The notes under the pieces are model-generated. The model was not told the DNA's origin, made no database searches, and worked only from the letters and a program-made list of their open reading frames with translations. From the NCBI GenBank assembly GCA_001779455.1, contig MFKE01000005.1:350-13650 (forward strand): DNA of 13,301 nt, given 5' to 3'. Within the stretch, counting starts at the first letter, position 1, and the number at the start of each line of letters is the position of its first letter. The stretch is from Candidatus Gottesmanbacteria bacterium RIFOXYB1_FULL_47_11. Its GTDB lineage: Bacteria; Patescibacteriota; Microgenomatia; UBA10105; UBA927. This document shows, in pieces, positions 1 through 6,595 of the stretch. Both the position numbers and the translations under genes were made by a program.

Positions 1-20
1 GTTCGGATCATGGGACTCAT
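1..20 (-). CDS. Possible start of prmC (release-factor glutamine methyltransferase), cut by window edge
   Basis: An ATG at 20-18 overlaps the TGA stop of prfA in an ATGA arrangement. It opens a frame reading MSPMIR before the window ends. In many bacteria prmC, which methylates the GGQ glutamine of release factors, directly follows prfA, and the four-base overlap fits translational coupling. Only six codons are visible, so the identity rests on gene order alone. No Shine-Dalgarno sequence is seen. Confidence 0.25.
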
Positions 21-715
21 GCCTGAGAGGCAAGCAGGGCATCGGTTACCTTGGAAAGTTTTCCTTCGATAATATCGTCCAGATTGTGCCATGACTTGTT
101 GATTCTGTGATCGGTGAGGCGGTTTTGCGGAAAATTATACGTACGGATTTTTTCCGCCCGCATGCCGCGGCCGATGATGCTTCGGTTATCGCTCAACACA
201 AGCGACTTTTTCATTTCTTCCGCTTCCCAAAGTTTCGCCCGGAGCATAGACATGGCCACCTGTCTGTTCTGATACTGGTCGCGCTCGGTCTGGCACGTAA
301 CGACCATGCCGCTGGGGACATGCCGGATGCGGACGGCGGAGCTTACCTTGTTCACGTTTTGGCCGCCCTTGCCGCCTGCACGATATGCCTCAAATACAAT
401 ATCTTCCGGCCGGATGGTGACCTCGGTTTCCGGGATTTCAGGAAGTGCCGCTATGGTGGCCGTCGAGGTGTGAATGCGTCCGGACCGTTCGGTCGTGGGC
501 ACTCGTTGTACGCGATGGGTTCCGGCTTCGTACTGTAAGCGCGTAAACACCTGCGGCCCGCGCACGCGGATCGCGTTGTCACTTATCTGTTCCACCTTCC
601 AGCCGGAGATTGCGCCATACCGGATATACATCCGCATAAGGTCAAGCGCCCAGTTTCTGGCTTCCTCGCCACCGGGACCGGGACGAAACTCGAGAATGAC
701 GACATCTTGATTCAT
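17..715 (-). CDS. prfA: Peptide chain release factor 1, form lacking N-terminal domain 1
   Basis: Class I release factor that recognises stop codons in the ribosomal A site and triggers peptide release. The 232-residue protein starts directly at the second domain (GPGGEEA at 13-19). It carries PTT at 73-75 in the context RVPTTERSGRIHTS, which fits the PxT stop-codon motif of RF1 (UAA/UAG) rather than the SPF motif of RF2. The catalytic GGQ is at 117-119, and TYNFPQNRLTDHRIN is at about 192-206. Normal RF1 is about 350-360 residues, so about 105 N-terminal residues (the helical domain 1) are missing. The ATG at 715 was chosen because it lies 14 bases after the rpmE stop; further upstream the frame overlaps rpmE and encodes nothing recognisable. 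No clear ribosome binding site is present. TGA stops elsewhere imply that RF2 is encoded outside the window. Confidence 0.9.
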   Translation of the reverse strand: MNQDVVILEFRPGPGGEEARNWALDLMRMYIRYGAISGWKVEQISDNAIRVRGPQVFTRLQYEAGTHRVQRVPTTERSGRIHTSTATIAALPEIPETEVTIRPEDIVFEAYRAGGKGGQNVNKVSSAVRIRHVPSGMVVTCQTERDQYQNRQVAMSMLRAKLWEAEEMKKSLVLSDNRSIIGRGMRAEKIRTYNFPQNRLTDHRINKSWHNLDDIIEGKLSKVTDALLASQA

Positions 716-729
716 AAATAAAGAAGCTG

Positions 730-1038
730 CTATTTTAAGCCAACGAGCATTTCCTTGAGGGATTTCTGGTTGCGGAGTGATTCGATCCTCTCCTGTTTCT
801 TTTTCTTTTTGGCGGCAAGCACGTCTGCCTGGGCTGCGGCAGACTGGATTTTTTGTTGGAAGCGCTCCACGCGTCCCATCGTATCGACAAATTTCATTTC
901 GCCGGTGAAGAACGGATGGCACTTCGCACAGATTTCCACACGGAGTTCCTGCTTCGTTGCCCCGACGGTAAACCGGTTGCCGCATGCGCACGACACGACC
1001 GCATCAGGAAACCACTTCGGGTGAATTGCTTTTTTCAT
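730..1038 (-). CDS. rpmE: 50S ribosomal protein L31 with long lysine-rich C-terminal tail
   Basis: Ribosomal protein bL31 bridges the large and small subunits. The 102-residue protein has the L31 core at about 1-60, with cysteines at 17, 19, 37 and 40 (CxC...CxxC). This is the zinc-binding form. Usual bL31 is about 66-75 residues. Here an extra tail from about 62 to 102 is helical-looking and basic, with a KKKKK run at 77-81, and is not part of the standard fold. The gene is first in a two-gene unit with prfA, an order seen in many bacteria. The promoter -10 box ends only nine bases before the ATG, so the transcript is probably leaderless or nearly so. Confidence 0.93.
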   Translation of the reverse strand: MKKAIHPKWFPDAVVSCACGNRFTVGATKQELRVEICAKCHPFFTGEMKFVDTMGRVERFQQKIQSAAAQADVLAAKKKKKQERIESLRNQKSLKEMLVGLK

Positions 1039-1047
1039 GTGAGTCGT

Positions 1048-1077
1048 ATTATACCATTGGCGCCGTAGCGTTGTCTA
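1048..1077 (-). promoter_or_regulatory. Sigma70-type promoter of rpmE-prfA
   Basis: On the minus strand, TAGACA (1077-1072) is followed after 18 bases by a perfect TATAAT (1053-1048). Transcription should start near 1041, three bases from the rpmE ATG at 1038, which leaves no room for a Shine-Dalgarno sequence. Confidence 0.7.
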
Positions 1078-1089
1078 CCGCCCCGGCAG

Positions 1090-2124
1090 CTAGTTTTTTT
1101 GAAAAATCGAGGCGAGTACCTTCTTTTTATCCAACTTTTTGGCGGGAGCAGCACTGTCGCCGGACATTACGGGGACCGGAATTTTATGTACGGGTTGACC
1201 CAGGAGAATTATTTTTCGGATCGGATAATGCTGGATCCTCCCCTCGGCAACAAATATCCCGCCGAAAATAAGGAGAGCGCCCAGGACAAACGGCCCGGTA
1301 ATCGGCTCATGGAGAACGATAGCGCCAAGAACTGTTCCCACAATCGGGTCCACATAGGCAAACATCGCCGTATCGGTCGCACTAATTTTGGATAGCCCCC
1401 ACGCATACAGTCCGTAGCCCAGGGTGCTGCTGAATATGGCCCCGTACGCAACGCCCAGATACCCGCGCCAGTCAAGAAGTGTATAAAGTTGCGGCATCTT
1501 ACTATATTCGTATATTGCCAGCGGCAGAAAGCTTGCCGCTCCGACAAGAAACGCCCAGAAGGTAAACGCCCAGGGATTGTACTTGCTGACAATTTTTTTT
1601 CCGACGATCGTTTGCCCCACGGCAGCAACGGTGGCGATAACCAGATACAAATTTCCCAGCATGGATCCGTCTATGCCCGTGAGGAGCAGGGGCTCGATGA
1701 CGATGACGATAATCCCCAGGGTGCCCAGGATCATCCCCAGGAATTTTTTCAGCTTGAATGCTTCATGGAGGAACAGAAGCGCGAAAAACATCGTGAGGAT
1801 AGGCTGGGCGCTTGAGATCACGGGGGAATTGATGGACAAAGTAAGCTTAAGCCCCTCAAAGAAGAAAATAATATTTATGGTAATGCCCAAAAATCCGTAG
1901 AGAAACAACCGTACGCCATCCCGGCGGCTTTCAAGGGGCAGGGCGACTTTTTTCCGCAGTACAGCCAGGATTATCATGGCGCCCAGGAAAAACCGCCAGA
2001 ATGCGAGGGTAAACGGGGGGATATTTTCGAGTGACAGTTTAAATATTGCCGCTGCGGCGCCCCAGATCACATTAGCAATGATGAGAGCCAAAAACGCTTT
2101 TTGGACAGTGGTCAGCGATTTCAT
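1090..2124 (-). CDS. EamA/DMT-family membrane transporter
   Basis: The 344-residue protein has about ten hydrophobic segments arranged as two five-helix EamA halves, at roughly 8-28, 36-56, 72-92, 100-120, 127-147, 156-175, 185-203, 220-240, 248-270 and 278-295. Family features include WGAAAAIFK in helix 1 and FLHEAFKLKKFLGMILGTLGI in the first half, repeated as VLHEPITGPFVLGALLIFGGI in the second. This family exports metabolites or amino acids; the substrate cannot be read from sequence. A hydrophilic extension of about 45 residues (296-344, ending in a lysine-rich stretch) follows the last helix and is longer than usual. The ATG lies three bases after the hisS stop, so it is the last gene of the DUF2007-hisS-eamA operon. 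I see no terminator between it and the rpmE promoter. Confidence 0.85.
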   Translation of the reverse strand: MKSLTTVQKAFLALIIANVIWGAAAAIFKLSLENIPPFTLAFWRFFLGAMIILAVLRKKVALPLESRRDGVRLFLYGFLGITINIIFFFEGLKLTLSINSPVISSAQPILTMFFALLFLHEAFKLKKFLGMILGTLGIIVIVIEPLLLTGIDGSMLGNLYLVIATVAAVGQTIVGKKIVSKYNPWAFTFWAFLVGAASFLPLAIYEYSKMPQLYTLLDWRGYLGVAYGAIFSSTLGYGLYAWGLSKISATDTAMFAYVDPIVGTVLGAIVLHEPITGPFVLGALLIFGGIFVAEGRIQHYPIRKIILLGQPVHKIPVPVMSGDSAAPAKKLDKKKVLASIFQKN

Positions 2125-2127
2125 GGA

Positions 2128-3324
2128 TTAGTTTGCCTGGAGTTTGGCGATAACGTTATCAACAGTCAGCTCCTCCTGCTCCTTCGTCTGCATGTTTTTT
2201 AGTTTCACGACATTGCGCGCTGCCTCATCAGGCCCCTGGATGATGACGTAGGGGATACCTTTTCGGTCTGCATACTTCAGTTGTTTATCCAACTTCACGT
2301 TTTCATCCATATATATATCCGTATTGATTCCGCCGGAGCGCAGCGCGGATGTTATCGTGAGTCCTGCACCGACCAGTTCAGATGAAAATATCGTGACGAG
2401 TACACTTGTTGCCGTTGAGGTCTGCGGCAACAGTTTCATTTCCGTGAGAGCCTCGATTATTCGGTCAAATCCGAACGCGATACCCACGGCCGCCTGGGAA
2501 GTGCCGCTGAATTGACCGATAAGCTTGTCATAGCGGCCGCCCCCGGCCAACGATCCGGCGGGGTATGCATCGGTTTTGAGCTCGAAAATTGTGCTCGTAT
2601 AGTAATCCAGACCGCGTGCGAGGGTGGGGTCAAACCGGAAATCCACTTCTTCGCGGTACCCCATGCGCTTGAGCGTTTCAAATATTTTCCATAAGCGCTC
2701 CGTAGGTTTGGCTTGCCGTAGTTGGTCAAAAAGTTCCGGCCTCGGGAGCTCTTTGAATACTGCATCTTTACCGATTTTTGCGAGCTTATCGATACTAATT
2801 ATTTCTTTTTTCGTAAGTTTGAGCGCATCAAATAGCGTCCGGTCATTCACGAGCATCGTGAGCCCGGTAATCCCCAGTGATTTACATGAGGCGAGGGTGC
2901 AGTCGATGATCTCGGCGTCTGCAAGGGGAGAGTCGGTGCCGATCGTGTCGATATCGCACTGTAAAAATTCACGGAACCTGCCTTTTTGCGTATTTTCCGC
3001 CCGCCAAACCGGCTGTATCTGGTATCGTTTAAACGGTTTTGGGATTTCCGGATACTGCGCAACGACTCGGGAGAGGGGGACCGTCTGGTCATACCGCATG
3101 CCGACTTTCCGTTTCCCGTTATCTTCAAACAGATAGAGCAGTTTGTCTGCCTCATCCCCGTATTTTCCCAGGAGTGTCTCTGCGTATTCCAGCGCCGGTG
3201 TTTCCAGGGGGTCGAATCCAAATCGCTCAAACGTTTCTTTGATTTTGCCGACAACAAATTGACGCTTGATAGCGTCTCCGGGCAAAAAATCCCGAAATCC
3301 TTTCAATGTTTGTGCGTTGATCAT
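2128..3324 (-). CDS. hisS: Histidine-tRNA ligase
   Basis: Class II aminoacyl-tRNA synthetase that charges tRNA-His. The 398-residue protein contains the N-terminal KGFRDFLP (8-15), motif 2 (YQIQPVWRAE at 101-110, continuing to FREFLQCDIDTIG), the histidine-specific LARGLDYYTSTIFE (235-248), GGGRYDKLIG (261-270), and motif 3 (AAVGIAFGFDRI, 278-289). The C-terminal anticodon-binding domain spans about 305-398. All core motifs are intact; the protein is slightly shorter than the common 420-430 residues, with a compact insertion domain. It starts one base after the stop of the DUF2007-like gene and is followed three bases later by the EamA transporter, so the three genes form one transcription unit. 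Confidence 0.96.
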   Translation of the reverse strand: MINAQTLKGFRDFLPGDAIKRQFVVGKIKETFERFGFDPLETPALEYAETLLGKYGDEADKLLYLFEDNGKRKVGMRYDQTVPLSRVVAQYPEIPKPFKRYQIQPVWRAENTQKGRFREFLQCDIDTIGTDSPLADAEIIDCTLASCKSLGITGLTMLVNDRTLFDALKLTKKEIISIDKLAKIGKDAVFKELPRPELFDQLRQAKPTERLWKIFETLKRMGYREEVDFRFDPTLARGLDYYTSTIFELKTDAYPAGSLAGGGRYDKLIGQFSGTSQAAVGIAFGFDRIIEALTEMKLLPQTSTATSVLVTIFSSELVGAGLTITSALRSGGINTDIYMDENVKLDKQLKYADRKGIPYVIIQGPDEAARNVVKLKNMQTKEQEELTVDNVIAKLQAN

Positions 3325-3325
3325 A

Positions 3326-3529
3326 TTAAATTCCTTTAAGTACTATTAGCGCTTTTTCTTTATCCTTTTTTTGTACGAAAAGCCGTATTCCCTCCGTCAT
3401 AAACGGATACATGCCGCCTGCATCGTCGCTTTGGATATACGACTTGATGGCGTTTGCATCCAACACGCTTTTGGCTATATCTGCTCCGTGACGGTCAGCA
3501 AACTTTTTAATACAAATAATATCCGGCAT
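3326..3529 (-). CDS. DUF2007-like small protein
   Basis: A 67-residue protein from the ATG at 3529. It resembles the DUF2007 family, small alpha/beta domains proposed to act in signalling: an initial strand (DIICIKKF), a helix ending at LDANAIKSYIQSDDAGG, then GIRLFVQKKDKEKALIVL. The function is unknown. A TTG at 3553 in the same frame would add eight residues (VRLTDTG region); I prefer the ATG because family members begin just before the first strand. No Shine-Dalgarno sequence supports either start. It sits one base upstream of hisS, so it is probably cotranscribed and perhaps coupled. Confidence 0.6.
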   Translation of the reverse strand: MPDIICIKKFADRHGADIAKSVLDANAIKSYIQSDDAGGMYPFMTEGIRLFVQKKDKEKALIVLKGI

Positions 3530-3544
3530 ACCGGTATCAGTTAA

Positions 3545-3564
3545 GCGTACCAAATCTTCGGTAC
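3545..3564. repeat. Inverted repeat upstream of the DUF2007-hisS-eamA operon
   Basis: CGTACC and GGTACG form a 6-bp inverted repeat around an 8-base loop, 16 bases upstream of the ATG at 3529. A shorter palindrome, ATACCGGTAT (3528-3537), lies between it and the start. No U-run follows, so this is not a standard terminator. It could be an operator or a leader hairpin for the synthetase operon. Confidence 0.4.
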
Positions 3565-3597
3565 GATTGCCATACCATCCTTATCGCGTCAATATGT

Positions 3598-4104
3598 TTA
3601 ACTCTCTCGCTGCCTGTTGCACAAGTTGTTTTTTTTGCCGCGCAGACGGCGAAGTGATTCTTGCATGATATCTTTTCTGAATTTATATTCAAGCCGTCGC
3701 AAATCTGTATTTCCTTTTGAGTAAATAATCGTGAAATTTTTAATAAGCTTTAGTTCCTGCTTAATTTCTTTATATGTTTTTGTTTGTTCCGTTAAAAACG
3801 AGATATAACAATTTTTGTATTGTTGCAACGTTTTGCAATTCAATTTGTTTTGCGGTCCAAACATTTTTTTGTCGACTTTACTTGCGCTGTACAATGTCGG
3901 TGAAAAATAACCCGCCTTTTCATTTTTTAAAAGTTTATAGAGCGGACATGTTGAGCAGTTATTATTACACGAGCGTACATCCTTCGTGTCAAAGATGAAT
4001 CGATATCCCCGCCAATTATCGACACCGACGGTAATGAGGCCGGTGTACATAGTTATTAACGTATTTAATTTTTTTACCGCACGGGTGAGAATTATTTTAT
4101 TCAT
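3598..4104 (-). CDS. AT-rich orphan protein with CX3CX2C cluster, last gene of the radical SAM unit
   Basis: I do not recognise this 168-residue protein. It has CNNNCSTC at about 47-54 (CX3CX2C spacing) and two more cysteines (NCKTLQQYKNC, about 89-99), which could form a metal or Fe-S site. The CX3CX2C spacing matches the radical SAM cluster motif, but the protein is too short for a radical SAM barrel and no GGE motif follows. The rest is rich in Lys, Tyr and Asn, with a basic C-terminus. No signal peptide or membrane segment is evident. The DNA is much more AT-rich than the surroundings: 3721-3780 has 13 G+C in 60. It lies 50 bases after the second radical SAM stop, separated by a strong hairpin that ends 10 bases before this ATG. 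The shared strand and position suggest a role with the radical SAM proteins, but this is inference. Confidence 0.6.
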   Translation of the reverse strand: MNKIILTRAVKKLNTLITMYTGLITVGVDNWRGYRFIFDTKDVRSCNNNCSTCPLYKLLKNEKAGYFSPTLYSASKVDKKMFGPQNKLNCKTLQQYKNCYISFLTEQTKTYKEIKQELKLIKNFTIIYSKGNTDLRRLEYKFRKDIMQESLRRLRGKKNNLCNRQRES

Positions 4105-4114
4105 ATAGACTCGA

Positions 4115-4146
4115 GGGGGTATTTGTAATATCGTACAAATACCCCC
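4115..4146. repeat. Perfect 13-bp hairpin between the second radical SAM gene and the orphan gene
   Basis: GGGGGTATTTGTA and TACAAATACCCCC are exact reverse complements around a six-base loop (ATATCG). Neither strand has a U-run after the stem, so it is not a typical intrinsic terminator. In minus-strand mRNA the hairpin ends 10 bases before the ATG of the downstream orphan gene, so it may lower that gene's translation or stabilise the 3' end of the radical SAM message. Confidence 0.75.
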
Positions 4147-4154
4147 TATAAAAA

Positions 4155-5321
4155 CTACTTTTTAATAACTTGGAAAGCATTCTTTGTAAGTTCTGCATCA
4201 TCCATCCATTTTCCATAGACACATAATGGATAAGAAGCAAATACATTTCCAATAACACTTTCCCGTAATGCAGCACAGCCTGCCATACAATTGTTCCACG
4301 CGGCGCAATCACCGCACGGCCCTTCGATATTATCTTGTATGGTGCTTGCACGCCTTCGTATAACAGCCGGACTGTTGAGGATGGTATCAAGCGAATCTTC
4401 GAGAATATTCAACTGTTTACCATTCGTGTCGGTTAAAGGCAGTCCGCTTGTACACAACGCCAACCGGCCGTCCGTTTCGGTAAGTAATGCACCCTGTTTA
4501 AACGAAATGCAGCCGGTTCCGACGCCCGCGCTGTTTCTTCCTGTTAAATGAGGCGGTCTTGGTGTGAACGGTTGGATCCCGTATTTACGATTCATCTCGT
4601 TAATTTTTTGGGTAAGGGTAATGACTTGTTCGCGTGTTGGTTTTTGTTTCAGCCACTCCTGGAATCCTTGTCTATTTGCCGTGACAGGGCACGTCGGTAA
4701 TTCCATGTCTGCGAAAAATCCCATCCGGATACCAAGCTCATAAACGCTTGGCGCATATTCAATATTATTTACCCGGATAAGATTTTCTATACCAATCGAA
4801 CCTTTTGGTAATCCGGATTTCAATAAGATATTTAATCCCTCCCACATTTCATTGACACCCGTGTCGTCAGATCCGATCAGTTTAGCCTGAAGCTCCCGTT
4901 GTTCGGGATTGTTTAAATCCGCAACATTTAATTTTCCTACGATCGTTAATTTTCCGGGATATTGATCGGACATCTCTTTAAAATATGTTGCGAGAGTCGG
5001 ATCTTTGGAAACTTGCCGCAAATTTGTATAAATCCAGGGACTCAACCCACTCTCTAAAGAAACCCGTACCATCTCTCTGAAGTTTGGATTTAAGAGCGGT
5101 TCGCCTCCGACAAAATCAACGGTTTGGTCCTGAATTTTTTGGGACGTAAATATGTCTAAAACCTTTTTAAAATTATCTAAAGACATGTTACGCGTACTTG
5201 TTTCAGGATCAAGGGAATTTTGTAATACCCGATAACATCCCGGACAGCTATTTTGACAGCCGTCCGTGACGCTCGCTACCCAATTTCTCCACGGATAATT
5301 TCCTTGTTCAATTTGATTCAT
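4155..5321 (-). CDS. Radical SAM/SPASM domain protein (second of pair)
   Basis: The 388-residue protein has the [4Fe-4S]-SAM motif CQNSCPGC (C22, C26, C29), GGEP at 72-75, and a C-terminal SPASM domain with all seven cysteines: C271, C290, then C336-X2-C339-X5-C345-X3-C349, and C367. SPASM proteins carry auxiliary Fe-S clusters and usually modify peptides or proteins (sactipeptide, PqqE, mycofactocin and anSME types). The substrate is not recognisable here. The start at 5321 is fixed by a near-perfect Shine-Dalgarno AAGGAGGTG six bases upstream. A longer in-frame reading from 5426 would overlap the first radical SAM gene and skip this site. It begins 22 bases after the stop of the first radical SAM gene, so the two form an operon. 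The GC content of sampled stretches is low (20 of 60 at 4741-4800). Confidence 0.9.
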   Translation of the reverse strand: MNQIEQGNYPWRNWVASVTDGCQNSCPGCYRVLQNSLDPETSTRNMSLDNFKKVLDIFTSQKIQDQTVDFVGGEPLLNPNFREMVRVSLESGLSPWIYTNLRQVSKDPTLATYFKEMSDQYPGKLTIVGKLNVADLNNPEQRELQAKLIGSDDTGVNEMWEGLNILLKSGLPKGSIGIENLIRVNNIEYAPSVYELGIRMGFFADMELPTCPVTANRQGFQEWLKQKPTREQVITLTQKINEMNRKYGIQPFTPRPPHLTGRNSAGVGTGCISFKQGALLTETDGRLALCTSGLPLTDTNGKQLNILEDSLDTILNSPAVIRRRASTIQDNIEGPCGDCAAWNNCMAGCAALRESVIGNVFASYPLCVYGKWMDDAELTKNAFQVIKK

Positions 5322-5327
5322 ATTATT

Positions 5328-5336
5328 CACCTCCTT
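5328..5336 (-). promoter_or_regulatory. Strong Shine-Dalgarno sequence of the second radical SAM gene
   Basis: AAGGAGGTG on the minus strand, six bases before the ATG at 5321. It is the only near-perfect ribosome binding site found in front of a gene in this window. It fixes the start of that gene and contrasts with the weak or absent sites of the other genes. Confidence 0.9.
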
Positions 5337-5343
5337 CCAAATT

Positions 5344-6540
5344 TCATTGATTTTCCTCCAATAATCGTGTGATACAGACGTCCTGCCCGGCATACAGCGG
5401 ATCCGGCTCGCCGCGACGTTTTGCAAATGCGAACGCGGTTATTCTGCATCCGCCCATGCATAACGGCTGATAGTCGCAATTATCTTTTGCGCATTGACCG
5501 CGCAATCCGTTTTCCAGATTTTTATCGGTGAGCGTTACGGGTTCACGGGTAAGCTTTCCGTTTTTATATTCTCCCGAAATTAATTCCGGGAAAGCCAATG
5601 CTTTAAAGCATGGATATCCCTTTCCGGTACCGAATGCGATGCCGATGAATTGCCCGTTGACCATCGGACAATAGTATTGACTGCCTGGCCACCGATCGGA
5701 TGCGCCGGCGAGATATCGGTAAATGGATTTGGCAAAAAAGTTCGGCCCGAATGATCCGCCAAAAAGAGTCAGCTCCATTGTGTTTCCCGCTTGTTTTCGT
5801 GCCTCATTGACGTTAGATAAAAATTGAAGCGTACTGTCATTATCCGTAAATATGTCGTCTGATAAGTTGCGTGCGGCGCCGGCAGGTATAACCCGGATGA
5901 ATTTTATTTCGCGTACACCGAGCTCCTGCAAACGGAGAGTCGTCTCCAACACGTCATCAATATTTGGCCGGAAAACGGGATAAAAAGTACTGACAGTTAA
6001 GCCCGAACGGATTGCCGATCCGATATTATTCAAAAGCCGGTCATAGGTTTGTTCTTTTTCCTGTGTGTAGAGCGCATACGAGGCGGCGTTGCCCGGTACG
6101 GTGACCATAAGGTCCCGGATTCCGGCATTTTTCAAAGTTTCTATCACTCCGGGTTCACCAAGGCGTTTCCCGTTTGTTAGTGTTCTTGTGACAGCGCGTT
6201 CGGAAAATACGGGAAGCAGCGGCATCGCCGTGGTTATTTCTTTTGGATACAACGTGAACATGGTTTTATCGGGCGCGCCTAATATACCGGCGGTTGTCCG
6301 TATGTCGTTGACGACTTCGGTTGTCAGGCGGATACTTCCCGGGCCGCCGGCTTCCTGAAAAAAGCAAGCCACGCAACGTTCATTACACGGACTTTCCAGA
6401 AGTAAGTCCGTCGCACGGTTTTGTTCCCGGCTTTTCATCTGCGCGATGAGATCACCAGTTCCGTTTAAGCCGGTAGCGCGTTGAATGCGTTCCTCAAGCG
6501 TTCCCGTGTTTGATCGAAATGTATCAAGCTCACAATTCAT
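5344..6540 (-). CDS. Radical SAM/SPASM domain protein (first of pair)
   Basis: The 398-residue protein has a radical SAM cluster motif CNERCVAC (C52, C56, C59). The usual GGE motif is replaced by YPKE at about 98-101 (FTLYPKEIT). The C-terminal SPASM-like domain has C281, C301, then C350-X4-C355-X5-C361-X3-C365 and C389; the first spacing is X4 rather than the common X2. The fifty residues before the cluster contain no recognised domain; this stretch could be a leader-peptide-binding or protein-binding segment, but no RRE fold can be claimed by eye. It is the first gene of the unit, 200 bases downstream of the TrpR-like regulator gene, and the second maturase follows after 22 bases. The ATG at 6540 has no good Shine-Dalgarno sequence; a hairpin ends 11 bases before it. 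Confidence 0.87.
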   Translation of the reverse strand: MNCELDTFRSNTGTLEERIQRATGLNGTGDLIAQMKSREQNRATDLLLESPCNERCVACFFQEAGGPGSIRLTTEVVNDIRTTAGILGAPDKTMFTLYPKEITTAMPLLPVFSERAVTRTLTNGKRLGEPGVIETLKNAGIRDLMVTVPGNAASYALYTQEKEQTYDRLLNNIGSAIRSGLTVSTFYPVFRPNIDDVLETTLRLQELGVREIKFIRVIPAGAARNLSDDIFTDNDSTLQFLSNVNEARKQAGNTMELTLFGGSFGPNFFAKSIYRYLAGASDRWPGSQYYCPMVNGQFIGIAFGTGKGYPCFKALAFPELISGEYKNGKLTREPVTLTDKNLENGLRGQCAKDNCDYQPLCMGGCRITAFAFAKRRGEPDPLYAGQDVCITRLLEENQ

Positions 6541-6551
6541 ATATTTTTATC

Positions 6552-6571
6552 CGCAGAACAATAAACCTGCG
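6552..6571. repeat. Small hairpin just upstream of the first radical SAM gene
   Basis: CGCAG and CTGCG form a 5-bp stem with a 10-base loop. On the minus strand it is followed by GATAAAAATAT and then the ATG at 6540. It may affect ribosome access. Alternatively GATAAA here may be a -10 box of a leaderless transcript, with TTCGCA 16 bases upstream as a poor -35. Confidence 0.35.
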
Positions 6572-6595
6572 AATAGGAGAGGGGATTATTAAAAA

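Noticed and set aside
716..991. Upstream extension of prfA in the same frame to 991
   Set aside because: It overlaps rpmE in another frame; the translation (many Arg, Cys, Pro) bears no similarity to release factor domain 1.
4097..4390. 97-residue minus-strand frame opposite in phase to the second radical SAM gene
   Set aside because: It runs inside the SPASM-coding region in another frame and across the intergenic hairpin; no ribosome binding site or recognisable domain.
5322..5426. Longer start for the second radical SAM protein
   Set aside because: It would overlap the first radical SAM gene and pass over the perfect Shine-Dalgarno sequence at 5328-5336; the extra residues look like out-of-frame coding sequence.
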